Shown here: one piece after another, positions 20,358-33,134 of the stretch
Numbering within the stretch: the first letter of the stretch is position 1
Layout: each line of letters opens with the position of its first letter
Assembly (NCBI GenBank): GCA_016748015.1
Contig: JAAOMT010000328.1
Span: 253,620-317,619, forward strand
Direction of reading: 5' to 3'
Length of the DNA stretch: 64,000 bases
DNA from: Geosiphon pyriformis
Lineage: Eukaryota > Glomeromycota > Glomeromycetes > Archaeosporales > Geosiphonaceae
Notes under the pieces: generated by a model
Told to the model about the DNA's origin: nothing
What the model saw: the letters and a program-made list of their open reading frames with translations, nothing else
Database searches by the model: none
Translations under genes and position numbers: made by a program

Positions 20358-23300
20358 TGGTTAATAATTTCTAAAGATTTTTGAATTTAAAGATTTTAGT
20401 TAAGTTTTTTGTATAATAAACAGAAATTTACTTAATAATTGTTTTTCCAATTTTTTTTTTAGCATAAAAATTGGTTTAATTTGGCAGTTATGCTTTTTTA
20501 GTAAGCTATTCTTAAGTTTTTACTTTTGTTTTATGGATTTTTTATTAGACTATTCTTGACATCAATATTTTAATACTTAATCTTTTAATTAATTAATATT
20601 TAATATAAAACAAAAAAAAAGAAAGTAAAAGAAAAATAAAAAATTGGGATTTTATTAATAACCATAATTAAAAGCTATTTTTTTAGTATAATTAAGTAGT
20701 AAATATTATTAGTATAAATTGCTAATAAAGTTAGAGAATAATAATTTTAATCTATGATAAAAATAATATAAATTAAATGATAAAGCAATAATTTTATTTA
20801 ATATTTAAATAATTTCTTTTAAGATATAAAAAACTATTTTTTAAAAAGAAAAATATATTATTAATATTTATTGTTTAGCTAATTAAGAACTTGTTAAAGT
20901 GTAAATTAAATGAATATTTTTTTTTATTCCTAATATTATTGTTATATATACATAATTTTTATTATATAAGATCTTATATATTTCTACTTTTTTCTATATT
21001 ATTTTCTAAAACTGTGCTTATTTCTAAGCAATATGCTATGATTTTTTGAAAATATGCTTATTTTTTGTTAATATACACATTTCTAAAAATATGTTATAAT
21101 TTTCTGAAAATGTGTTTACATATTAAGTACTATTTTCTTATTAATTTATTTTTATAATCTGTTTTTTTTATTTTTTTTTTATACTTTTTTTCTATAAATA
21201 ATATTATTTTTTTCTTTAATTTTAAGCTCTGTTAAAATTCTTATTTTGAATTAATTTTATTACTTTTTTTTAATATTGTGTGTTTAATTTTGGTTTTTAG
21301 GTTTTTAAATTAGAAGTTGGTCATTTTTTCTCATTGGTTAATAGTTATTGTTTCTATTTTTGTATGTAGTAGTATTTTTGAATAATTTTTAAATATAGTA
21401 TATAGTTAATAAATTGTTTTAATATATAGTATAAAACTTCTTTCAATAAAGTTTTTAATTTATTGTATTATTTATTAATTGAATGTTTTTTTAAATTTGT
21501 TTATATACAATTTCTAAATATTTAATTTTTGTCTTAGTTAATAATAATATTATGTCTTTGAAAAATGTTTTATTTATAACTTTTAATTTTTTTTAGTCAA
21601 TTTTTTTGTTAGAATAATATTTGGTATTTTCTTAAAAATGTTTTTTACTTTTTTTATAATTTTATCTGATTAGTAATTTGGTTGTTTCTGTGATTGTTAA
21701 TATAAACTGCTCTTTGTTTTTTTTTCTTTGTTTGTGTTTTTATAACAAATTGTTTAATAATTAATAATTATTTCCATGTTTAATTGTTGCTAATTTATTG
21801 TCTAAAATAATTGTTGTGCTAATGTGTAAATATGATTTGAAATTTTCATTTTTTCTGATTTTTTTTGTTGCATGTATTGGTTTTTTATATACTATTCTAA
21901 TAGCTTAGATTAATATGTTTGTTTCAATAATTATGATTGGTTCCAAATCTTATAAAATTTTATCTAGTTTAATTAGTATTTATTATATTTTTAGTTGTGA
22001 AATATTATTGATAAAAAATAATACTATATTATAATATAGTTTTAATTAATTATTATATATTGTTTTAGTTAAAATTTTATTGATTTATCTTAACTTATAT
22101 GCTCTGTTTTCCAGAATTTTTTCAATATAAAATAAACTGTTCTATTTAAAATCAAATTTTCTACTTTATTGTTTTTTTGCTTTGGTATAATATAAAAATA
22201 TTTTGTTTTCAATCTTGAATTTAACTGGTTTGTTTAATAACTAATTATTATGTTATTTTTTTTATTTTTTTTGTGATCTTTGTATATTATCAACTGGTTT
22301 TTTTCTAGTGTTTTTATTAAGTAATAAGTTTTTTACAACAGTGTTTTTTGATAATTAGTTTTTGTTATTGGTTTTGTTGAATATATATAAATATTTATTT
22401 TTACTGATAGTATTACTGTTTTATTATATATTAACTTAAATAGTATTGTTTATGTGGTATTCTGCTTTATTGTTCAATAAGCAAATAGTACTAATAATAT
22501 AAACAAATTCTATTTGTCTTGGTTTTTTTGGCAGATTTTGGTTATTGTTTTACACAATATTCTATTAAACTTTTTGATTAAGTTATTGGTTTATAGATAA
22601 TATAAAAATAATAATAGTTTTTTAATTTCAAATTTTTAACTTAATTCTGTTAATGTTCTGTTTATAAAGTGAATTTTTTGTTTGACAACAATTTTTTTAG
22701 ACATTTGTGTTAACAAATTAAATCTTGGTATATAAATTCAGTTATAAATTTTGTATTTGTTTTTTAAATAACTTTAGTTTTTAACCATTTTGTGAGATAG
22801 TTCATGGCAATTGCTATATATAAGTTGTTTTTGCTGGTTATTGTTAATAATTTAATTAATTTAATTTCAATTTAATTAAATAATTGTTTCACTTTAATTG
22901 GTTTTAGTGATTTATGGAGTTTTGTTCTTTTTTTTTTAATAAACATTACAATTTTGAATATATTGAATAATATTTGAATATATTAATGGTCAATAATATC
23001 TTTTTCTGGTTTTTTCTATGATAACTTTTTTATAAAAGTGTTTTGTTGTTGAATTTAAGTACATACTAAACAATATTGTTTTTTTTTCTGGTTCTATAAT
23101 AATTTTAAGTGGTTAATTTAATTTTTTTCTGTTTTTTTAATATAATATATTTTGGTAAATAATAAAATATTTTGATTGTTGTTTTATGTTGTTTTGTTTT
23201 TTTTGAGATAATTTCTTCTTAAATTATTGAGTATTAATATAATATTGGAGTTATTAATATTTTTGTATATTTTTTCATTTTTTATAGTGTACTGTATATT

Positions 23301-23457
23301 AAAATAGTAATAGTTTTTTTTAATATTGCATGTTAATTATTTTCAAATTTTTGTTTTTAGATTGATGTTAATTTTTTGTGATCAGTACATACATCAAATT
23401 TCTAAATTAAGTATTTTTTCTATTTAATAATAGCTCAATAAATAGCTAAATGTTTTA

Positions 23458-23461
23458 ATGC
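23458..23461 (+). repeat. Target-site duplication of Gypsy-1 (left), ATGC
   Basis: ATGC here and at 41290-41293, immediately outside the two LTRs. The base before it is A and the LTR ends in A, so a 5-bp TSD cannot be excluded. Confidence 0.8.
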
Positions 23462-24274
23462 TGTTACTCATAGAATATAGGGAGTATATTAGCATATAAA
23501 TTAACCAATTAGGAGTAGCCATAATAAATGTGGAATTCCAGGATTCTTTTCAAAGAGAATCGCAGAATTCCAGGAATTTCAGGATTCTCATACAAAGAAT
23601 TGCCTGATTCCTGGTGTGAAAAATTAAGAAATTGAGGAATCTTAATTATGTATATATATAGCAGTAGTGCTAAAAGTAAAAAAGACAGAATTTTTTTAGT
23701 TAGAGACCTCCCAGTTTAGATCTGATCTAAATAAACATTTCATTCACAACTATCAATAAATAATTATTTACCATCTCAATCCACTTTCCACTATCAGCAC
23801 TTCATGTTGATAGTAATTGACACTTAACCACACTAGAACAATAGCTCTTGATCACAGCTATTGACAAAATACTAACTTGCAATTGCTGTTGTTTATTTTT
23901 TTTATCTTTTTTTATTTTCTTTTATTTCTTTTGTATTTTTTTTTGGTTAACTAATTGATTAAAGATTAAGTGCTAAGATACAGATGTTATAGAGACTGGT
24001 AAAAGACCTGTGAAACAAGGGTAGAACACTTATAGATTTGAGAATAGCTTACCAGAAAGATTACTGGCTACCATGCTAAGAAAGAAATTCGATGGAATTG
24101 CGATTCCAGAAGGCTACTGAAAACAACTATTAAATCTCTGTTCATTATACAAAGAACTCCACAACAAAACTTTCAGATCAATAAAACCTTCAGATATCAA
24201 CACCAGAATACCAACCAAGCACCAAGTTATGGATTTGTTATTTGCTTTGAGACCCCAAATAATCATCTGTAACA
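23462..24274 (+). repeat. Gypsy-1 5' LTR
   Basis: 813 bp, TGTTACTCATAG to ATCTGTAACA, about 90 percent alike by eye to 40463-41289. The first 180 bp hold clustered copies of a GGAATTCCAGGATTC-like motif. A weak primer site starts at about 24277 (TAGTGCTTCT, probably decayed TGGTGCT). Confidence 0.87.
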
Positions 24275-24479
24275 TTTAGTGCTTCTTGTGAGGTATAATC
24301 TTATAGAGAACTGGCACTAACAACAATCATCCAAAAGTGACAGAATCAGAAATCATAGGAGCAAACCATTTAGGATTCGCCAAATTCTTGTTTCAACAGT
24401 ACAGCTAACAATTAAGATTAAACAATAACTATTTTCCAGCAGAATCAGTCTTTAATTTCTATGTCAATAATAAAATCAT

Positions 24480-26075
24480 AGACTGCTTAGGAGGAACAGT
24501 TGACATTGAATCTGCAAAAAAAAACTTCTATACAGAATTATTTCAACATACTAGCTTACCAAGAAACTACAGTTTCACACTAATCATTAGGGAAATTAAT
24601 TAAACCATTAAAAGATACACACAACAACAATTTCCCATCACCTATACAGACAAAGGCAAAGGAAGATTGCAAATACCAGCAGTAACACCAAAACAAATAC
24701 AACCACCTACTTGGAAAAAAACCAGAGTTGAATCACTAACAAACTCATCATATCACTATACATCCGGAAGTGCCATTAACATCTTATCAACAGACACATC
24801 CACATCACATGCAACATCAATATTTGGATGACTCCTATTCCAAAGTAAACAAAAGAAAACAGAATTACTAAGAACCTATGGCAATTATTTTGAAGGATTT
24901 AAATCATGATTGCCAACGCCATCAGGATTTTGATTACTGTCAACTCAACCAAATTTTGGAAATGCAAATCTCTGGGAGATAACAAAATCAGAAGAGAAAG
25001 AAGAAAAAAAAGCCAAAGATCAAAAATTTACTTATCAGAACCCGATTACAGAAAACCCGGAAATCAAAACTCTAAATTTTCAAACTCAGCAAAATTGGAA
25101 CAATCAAAACCCTGAAGCAATTAATCAGCAACACTTACCTCTAATAATCGTTATTAATCAACTATCAATTGAACCGATTATTGAACCAATTTAACAGCTG
25201 CCACTTCAACCACTCCAACAGCCACAACAGCTATTTCAACAACCACAACAACAACTTCAACAACCAAATTTAGATCCAATGGTCTACATCCCAATAGCAA
25301 AACTTGAGAAACTTACCAGTAAAGAAGACGACACCCAAATATGGCTCAATAACATTGAAAAGACCATCATAGTCAATGGATGAAATAACGCAAAAGCACT
25401 CTAAGTCATCCCCTATTTCTTACAGGATACTACCAACTCATGGTATCAAAGTTTAGTCACCAAACCGCAAACATTTCAGGAATTTAAAGTTGTATTCTTA
25501 GGATATTTCAGTAATAATAATAGCATCAATCAATTGGCAAACACCTTCATCACTATCAAACAAGGGGAAAATAAAGCAGTCACCACTTACCTAGAATGCT
25601 TTCATAGAAATCTGCACCAAATTCAAGTAATCCAGGCTGATTATTTTACAGTATCACAAATCCTAAATCAATTTATTAGAAGTCTGTACAATAGCATCTT
25701 CCAATACATATATCTAATGCATCTAGTAGATCTTCAAGCCACCATTACAAATGCCAGAGATTTTGAAGCAGCTGAACTCAAAGCTAACCACACCCAAGCC
25801 ATTAATCTAGTAATGAATGGGATTATCTGAATTGAATTCCAAATTGAAACAATTTAGTAACTCAATCAATCAGAAATTAGAAGGATACTTAGCTAACAAT
25901 CAGGCAATTTATCAACCACCACAATGATGCAATAATTCTGGAAATGCGAATTGTTTCCAGAATCAGTTATGTTCATCATTCTTGACCAATCAACAGTGGC
26001 TGCAGGAGATGCATGTTTGCCACTACTGTAGTAAACAAGAATATTTAAAAGTCAATTGTAGGTTAAAAATAGAAA
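24480..26075 (+). pseudogene. Gypsy-1 Gag, with stops
   Basis: Translations show a Gag-like N-terminal region (about 24480-24900), a Gln/Pro-rich stretch (about 25190-25270), and the Gag capsid-type core with DTQIWLNNIEKT and NSWYQSLVTKPQTFQEFKVVFLGYF (about 25330-25510). QGENKAVTTYLECFHRNL follows, and then a degenerate CCHC knuckle, CHYCSKQEYLKVNC (about 26019-26060), with Tyr where His is usual. Frames are broken by stops and at least one shift. Gag forms the cytoplasmic virus-like particle of LTR elements. Confidence 0.75.
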
Positions 26076-26485
26076 ACCAATGATCAAAAAATCAATATTG
26101 GAACTCCAATTGCAGATTTTCAACTCCAAATTATCAAACAAACTCAGCAATATATCAACCAAATTACATATCTATAATGCAGCTGCAAATTTATCAACCA
26201 CCAATTTATCAGCCAACAACACCTGTCATTTATTAACTGCAGCTCCAACCCATTTATCAGCTGCAGCTTCAGGTAATTTATCAGTTTCAACAAATTCAAA
26301 CACTGCTGCAGAACTTATCTCAAAACAGAACCCAAAGGCTGAGACTGACACAACAAAACTGGAAATCATCAATAGTAGTCTATCAACCAATTTCCAGTTC
26401 CATGACACAACTATCAGGATTTTGACAATGGAATTTAGACACCAGATACACCTAAAACCTGAGTTTCCAGAACTATTTAAGTCTT

Positions 26486-26980
26486 TTGATTGCCCCAGAA
26501 AACACCCAACCCAATAACTCAGAAACCAACCAACAAGCAACACCTACTAGTAATATTCTACCAGCTACTATTATGGAAGATGAATCACTGGACACCATTT
26601 TTCTGTTTGAACTTAAGGAATTGTTAATCATGCCATTGTTTAGTAGAGCTGCTTTTGAAGAAAAACCTATTACCACCATGTACACTGATGCCAAAGTTGA
26701 TGGCCACCTCATCAAATTGATCCTAGACAGTAGATCAGCTGGCAGCATCATCACAAGACAACTTATGGACCAATTAGGTTACCAAGTTAATCAAGCTGCC
26801 AGCACCAAAATTATAACAGCTGATAGAGCAACCAAAACTCTGATTAGTAAGATAGATGACTTACCTATTGAAGTCAATGGCATTATTGTACTAATCAAGG
26901 TATTAGTCATGAAAGCCATTCAATACCAAGCACTTGTTGGCAATGACTGGCTGTCCAAAACTCACATAACACTTAATTGA
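26486..26980 (+). pseudogene. Gypsy-1 aspartic protease
   Basis: Open for 164 codons. It contains a retropepsin-like segment: VDGHLIKLILDSRSAGSIITRQLMD, then VLVMKAIQYQALVGNDWLSK near the end. The active-site triad appears as DSR instead of DSG or DTG, so the enzyme is probably dead. The upstream part is Asn/Thr/Ser-rich linker. Confidence 0.75.
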
Positions 26981-27399
26981 AACATCCAAGAGCTTCAGCT
27001 TAGTCAAAACAGTTGACACACATATATACCAGCCATGTATAGCCACTTCAAGCCAATTACCATACCAATAGCACCACTGATTGAATTCGAAAAAGAAAAA
27101 GAGAAACTTATCTGAGAAGCCTACTAAGTTTTCTGGGCCAATGAAGATCACAACAAGCTACCACTGATGCTCTCTTGGGATAACAAGGGAAAAAGAAAAC
27201 AAAAAAAAAACCTATCTGAAATGCCAACCAAGCCTAAATAACCAACAACAATTAGGATGAACTAACAACTTGGAAGTGGAAAAAAGATAACAATAAAAGA
27301 AAGGAAAAAGAAGAGGAAGAAGGTCCAACACTAATCACTACTTATAGCCTATATGCTTACTCTTTATTACTGCCATCTAACTATTGGTGACCAAAATTA

Positions 27400-27905
27400 G
27401 TATATGTAAATTGCAGTAAGAAATTGTCATCAATGGGTGCATGTTGTAGTGATAATGAGGAATATTCCACAGCAACAAAGTTTTATTGTTGCCCATGTAT
27501 CATAGAATGGTTTGGACACCCAAAAAGACAGAGAAAATGGAATAACAAATCTTGTTTTACATATGGAGCTATTTTAGCTGACAAAAAAATGTGAAATGAC
27601 ATTTCTGGACAAGGAGGAACATGTGATGAGACATGCCAATATACTATTCTGATAAATGACTGGGTCCATAAAGGAACTCCAATCAACAATACCTGGAAAA
27701 GAGCATTGCGATAGTTGAAAAAATATCCTCATGATGAACATGAAATCTGGAGAATGGCAAGTGCAAAAGTAGAAGGTGCTACTACCAGCGAGTTATTAGA
27801 AATTAAAAATAACCCACTTTCACTGTTTGAACCTGAATATGTCCTTATTTTCGATGTTTTTGGTAACATGGAAGATAATCTGGAAAAATTCTATGAATAT
27901 TACTA
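27400..27905 (+). pseudogene. Gypsy-1 cysteine-rich module
   Basis: Corresponds to the cysteine-rich module of Gypsy-2 (58236-58800): GACCSDNEEYSTAT, a Cys-Cys-x-Cys cluster, then IEWFGHPKRQRKWNNKSCFTYG and a final conserved helix-rich part (27715-27905). One cysteine of the second pair is now Tyr, and stops break the frame. The nested Gypsy-2 copy begins 37 bp after the last codon. Confidence 0.65.
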
Positions 27906-27938
27906 ACAATTAGTACTCACTAAAAAAGAACAAAAGCA

Positions 27939-27942
27939 GCAT
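27939..27942 (+). repeat. Target-site duplication of Gypsy-2 copy A (left), GCAT
   Basis: GCAT here and at 37822-37825, directly outside the LTRs. Confidence 0.8.
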
Positions 27943-28910
27943 TGTTACCAGTGGAATTTTAGCTATTAATTAGCATGAAATTATTTTCATAATTCTTATT
28001 ATTAAGTAACATATTATTATTATTTCAATTATCACTTATTAATTAGCCAAATTATCAAATATTATTACTCAATCAATAACCCGATTTGTACCATAGAAAT
28101 TAAGATAATCAAATTACACAATACTCTCAACCATTTAATATAGTCAAAATTCGCTGAAATTAATAAAAATTGGCCGAAATAATCAATAGTTCAGTGAAAT
28201 AACTTGTAGTTCACCAAAATGTATCTTTAGTTCATCTAAATTGTAGCAAAAAGAAAAGTACAAGTTTAAAGACTAGTACTACAACAAGTTGTATAAAAAA
28301 AGAGCTTTTTTCTTCAAGAAAATATATTTTTCTTATACCTTATCATAGTATTTTACTGTAGATATCTTAATTGAAACAAATCATCTTTTACAAAATCAAA
28401 TAAAAATCAAATATTTGAAAACCAAATTCTTAAATTATTACACTTGAAATTCCCTCAATACAACTAATGTTTTAAAATTGATTAGCTACCAATTTCAGTA
28501 AACTGTTAGTGACTCCAGGCCTAGATAGAAAACGTTTCCCTTGATAAAATCCTATTTATTTTATATTTTTTTTATTTTTCTTTTATTTTCTTATTACAAA
28601 TTATTAGAGTAGCCTACAGACAAAATTCCTGTAGAAGAGTTGACTTTCACAGCAAAGTAATTACACATTTTTAGTGAGCTTCCAGATGAGCAATTCCTGG
28701 AAAAGAGTTGACGTTTACTACAATGTAACTACACAAAATAACTGGCATAGAATTGGTCATTCTACTTATAAGCCCAGCAGTTTAAATTATAGGAGATAAT
28801 TTGAAAATAAATTTAGTTATTGGAGATTCAACTACTTTTAGAAAACGTGAATCTAAAACAAACAGACATTAATAACATTTAAGAAAAGAGACCAAAAACC
28901 TCTGGTAATA
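27943..28910 (+). repeat. Gypsy-2 copy A 5' LTR
   Basis: 968 bp, TGTTACCAG to CTGGTAATA (decayed CTGGTAACA). It includes five phased TTCRCCGAAAT-type motifs at 28150, 28170, 28190, 28210 and 28231. Confidence 0.92.
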
Positions 28911-28958
28911 TTTGATGCTCTCTCACAAAAATAACACAGCAATAACAAATTCAAAATA

Positions 28959-30600
28959 GTGACCACACCAGACACAACAACTCTAGAGTATTATCAGTCA
29001 ATCTACACACACTGCAAGCAAGAATTCAACATCCAAGATGGAATTGAAATTTTCAAGAAATCACTATACCAATACATTGAAAATCGCATTAATAACTATC
29101 TTTTTGGAAACTACAACATTTTAGAAGTCAGAAACAATCTCTACAATAATTTAGTACACTATTCACAATTGGGAACAGAAGACCTGAACAGTGAAACACT
29201 TGCTACCTATTTTCAAGAACTTAATTTTAATATTATTGAGTATTGTGAAGAAAAATACCCAGTACAGTCTCAATACTCTATTGACTTTAAATTAGAAACA
29301 GAAACAAGCAACAAAGGCAAACAAAAATTGAAGCAATACTCAAAAACCACTCCAAACACTCCAATACTACAACTGCCAAACACTTGCAAACACCTGAACA
29401 AAGAACCAGTGTCAAATTACCACTTTCTATTACACCATTTCCAATTTCACTTGCTCAGCCACAAACACCAAGTTCACTACTTAACTGTTTCTCCAGACCA
29501 GAAGATTTTCAGTCACCTAGAAATCCTACTCAACAGCAGGAACCAATATCAACAAGTGCCAATATCATTGATTACTTACAGGAAAACGAAAGTAATCATT
29601 CAGAGAGTCTGAAAAGTAAAGAAACTGAATCAGAACAAAAAGAAACTACAGAAAACAAAGAAGAAATGGCAACTGCTTATATTGCAAAAATTCCAGAATT
29701 TACTGGTGAAAATAATGATACCAGTCCTCAAGAATAGCTTGACAAAGTTCAAAAAGCAGAAGATGCAAATAGTTGGATTGCAACAAGAATGCTCAAAGCA
29801 ATCTCATACTTCCTCCAAGGAATTGCAGGAGAATAGTTTGAAAATTTAGGAGAACCATTTGAAAACTGGCAAGCATTTAAAGATGCTTTCTTATAACAAT
29901 TTACCAACAACAACACATCTATCACTCTTCATAATCACTTTCACAATATCAAACAAAAAACATCTGAAACTGTTATGACCTATCTGGAAAGATTCAATAA
30001 ACTTTTTTGACGAATTCGACAATTGAAAACCAATAAATACTATTCTGATGCCCAGATTCTGGATCAGTTTATAGCAAGATTAAAGAACAAATTAATCAAG
30101 AAAGTTTGCCCACATGCTCCAGAAAACTTAGCAACAGCCATTAAACATGCAAAGAACTATGAAATAGCTATAGAAAAAGCAAACCACACCAAACTTGTCA
30201 ATCTAGCTATTGGAGAAACCAGTTCAACAGCTGAAGAGAAGATAGACCAACTCACAAAGAAAGTTGAAAGCTACTTCACAAACCAACAACAACAGCAACA
30301 ACAACCACAAAGATATCAACCCCTATAACAACGCAATCAAAACAATTTTGGATCACCATCCAACAACTAAACTCAAAATTGTTATTATTGTGGAATTCCA
30401 GAACATTGGAAATGGAATTACAGAAAATTGCAAAGAGACCAACAAAATATGAGTAATCAATGTTACTTTTTACCACAACAATCTTATTACCAATCTCCAC
30501 CACCAACTTATTATTTACTAAGACCACAAAATCAAAACAATTACTATCAACCAGCTCCACAACCAATGCAGCAACAAAATTAGCAATCTTTACCAATTTA
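28959..30600 (+). pseudogene. Gypsy-2 copy A Gag
   Basis: Starts at GTG where an ATG would be expected (the codon before is ATA). N-terminal region with LEYYQSIYTHCKQEFNIQDG; after a 7-nt deletion the frame shifts, then the capsid-like core continues with AYIAKIPEFTGENNDTS, FENWQAFKDAF and FNKLF, a Gln-rich tract (about 30286-30315), and a damaged zinc knuckle (about 30370-30430). Trp codons have become TAG at 29736 and 29836. Compare copy B at 55578-57206. Confidence 0.82.
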
Positions 30601-30790
30601 GCAATATCAAACACCACCCATTTAACAATATCAAATACCAGCCAGAAGATTGGTTCAACATAATCAATTCACACCCCAAAATCAATTTCAGAATAACAAC
30701 AATAGAATCAATCCAAATAACCAGTTGGTTTCCTGAAATTCTGGTCAACAAAGACCCAGTCACTATTACACTCAATCCAGTTATCTTACA

Positions 30791-31513
30791 ATGCTTGAAG
30801 AATCGGATTTTCAACAATCTGCACTTTCTGAAGGTGAAGTTGCAGCACCAAGATCAAACCCTTTTAACAACACTATTCCACCAGCTCAAATTGCCCAAAA
30901 TACCAATCTCTCAAATATATTCCTATTCGAATTTGAAGCAAATGAATCATTCTTGCTTAGTAATGCAGCAGCTAATAAACAAAAAGCTATCACTGTCATG
31001 TATACTGAAGCTACAGTAGAAAGAAAACCCATTCGATTAATTCTAGACAGTGGATCAGCTGAAAGTATTATCACCTACCAGTTAATGCAATAGCTTCAAA
31101 AAACTGTTGACAGACCAGCCCAAACTGTAATTGTTATAGCAGATGGTATGAAAAAGACACCAGTAGGGGAAATTGACAATTTCCTATTTACTATTGATGG
31201 AATCACTATTTCAGTCAAAGTTCTTGTTATGAATACACCCCAATACCAAGCTCTAGTCGGAAATGATTGGTTTCTTAAGGCCAATGCAAATTTAGATTGG
31301 GAAACCCAAGAATTGAAGATTTTTTACCAAGGACAATACACTAGAGTATCTGCCACCTGTGGTACTTTTAATAAAAAAACTGAAAAAGCCCCAATATTCG
31401 AATTTAAAAAGGAGAAAGAACTACCAGTCACTGAAACCTTTATGGCTCTTGGATCATCATCCAATTGGGCTGAAAAAACAGAACAAGAAATCTTTGAAGA
31501 GACCAGAGGATAA
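30791..31513 (+). pseudogene. Gypsy-2 copy A aspartic protease region
   Basis: Includes KPIRLILDSGSAESIITYQLM, which keeps the catalytic Asp-Ser-Gly, and VLVMNTPQYQALVGNDWFLK. One stop (TAG at about 31091) interrupts it. The region continues into an acidic linker that ends at a stop (TAA at about 31511); copy B has TAG at the same codon. Confidence 0.82.
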
Positions 31514-31542
31514 AATGTAGTTAAATATTCTACACCAGAACC

Positions 31543-32157
31543 ATGGAAACAACCATCCTACATTCCACTCAAATACAAAAATTGCAACAAAAACTTTTAT
31601 TAATAGGAGCATGTATTTCTCCAGAAGAAGAATATGAAACTTGCATCTGTTATTTTTGCAAAGCATGTTATAGAAAACGATTTGGATACCCTAAAAGAAG
31701 TGGAAAATGGGACAACACTCTTTGTCTCACATGTGGAAATATGTTATCAGAAGAATGCAACTGGATTGATGTTGCAATGAGAGGAGGAGTATGTGATCAA
31801 ATCTGTTAATATGCTCTATCAATTTCGGAAAAAATCAGAAGAGGAACACCATTTGATGCAGCATACAATAGTGCTCTTAATAAACTTTACCACTACCCTC
31901 ATGATATTGAAATAATCTTTGATTTAGCAATGGCTTTAATTAATAGAGCCACACAGGAAGATATCCGCCAAATGAAAGAAGCTAAGTACATTAAATATAC
32001 AATAGAATTAGTTAGATTCAACTATGAAGATGAGGTAGAGACATATTACCAAATTGCAAATCACACATATCCAATACAAGAAGCTCAAATTCAACAATTA
32101 GAGCAAATAAACATTCAATTGTGTAAAGAATGCATCATGCCTTGTGATAACAAATGA
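31543..32157 (+). pseudogene. Gypsy-2 copy A cysteine-rich module
   Basis: Follows a 1-nt deletion in an A-run. Contains GACISPEEEYETCICYFCKACYRKRFG, LCLTCGNMLSEECNW, GGVCDQIC and, at the end, CKECIMPCDNK. It resembles a cross-brace or treble-clef zinc-binding fold but matches no named domain I can recall. Copy B gives the cleaner version. Confidence 0.75.
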
Positions 32158-32760
32158 TGTCCAGAATGCTATGCTCTTAACATTTCTCTGCCCAGTGAAA
32201 ATAACCAGGAAGAAATCGAATTTGGGAAACCTGAAACAAAGAAAGAAATCACAACAACACCAATCTATCTTATTGAAAACCAGCCTATTATACAACTCAA
32301 ATACTTTGAAAACAATGGGCAAGGAATAAAACCAAAAAAAGCCCACAAAATTGATGTAGAATATGACCTCAGATATTCTGGCAAAGACATTTTGGTTCTC
32401 CAACCAAAGTCCTTGACAAAAATCAATCTTAAAATTGCTCTTAAAATTTCACCTGGAGCAATAGTTCAAATTACATTCAGATCATCATTGGCAAGCAAAG
32501 GAATCAATATTAGAGGAGGAGTCATAGATGCAGGATATACTGGAGATATTACTATCATGTTGTAAAATGAAACAGACAAACCATTCAGGATTGGACATGT
32601 TGAGAAATTGCCCAAGCAATTTACCTACTCTTAATCAACATTTTGGGTTTACAATCAGTGAAGAACAGAAAACAATTGGGAAAAAGTGAAAGAAGAACTC
32701 AAGATTTTGGTTCAACTGGACTATTTACAATGCCAGTAAACATAGCTCTCAATACACAAA
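32158..32760 (+). pseudogene. Gypsy-2 copy A dUTPase
   Basis: Trimeric dUTPase motifs in order: VEYDLRYSGKD (motif 1), FRSSLASKGINI (motif 2), GGVIDAGYTGDI (motif 3, with the catalytic Asp), then, after a 1-nt deletion, SERRTQDFGSTG (motif 5). One internal TAA is present at about 32563. The full set, including motif 4, is clearer in copy B at 58821-59380. Confidence 0.85.
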
Positions 32761-33134
32761 ATGAATCCCACCAGATTCTTCAACTTCCCCAACCAATTAC
32801 CATTTCATCTTTTGGAAAACATCACGAAATTTACACCTGCTCAAAACCCATCACTACTCAACAAATTTTTGAATCCAATAAACAAATCTGTTTGAAGCAT
32901 GAAATCTCAATCCCAAACGTTTATATTCCTAAAGGAATGAAAAAATTTTGAGTTATATTCTACAACCCCAACAGTTACTCTATTGTCCTATTAAATAAAT
33001 TAGAAATTGGAATCATACATAATAACATCTTCCAAGATGAAAACCCTTAAATTGTCTCTAATTTCATCGAAATTATAAGACATACTCTACTTCCAAATCC
33101 AAACATCATTTCTACTACTGAAAACTACCACCTT

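Noticed and set aside
26226-26754. Minus-strand ORFs over Gypsy-1 and Gypsy-2 gag and protease (also near 30276-30617 and 56905-57273)
   Set aside because: They are antisense shadows of Asn/Gln-rich coding sequence and have no independent support.
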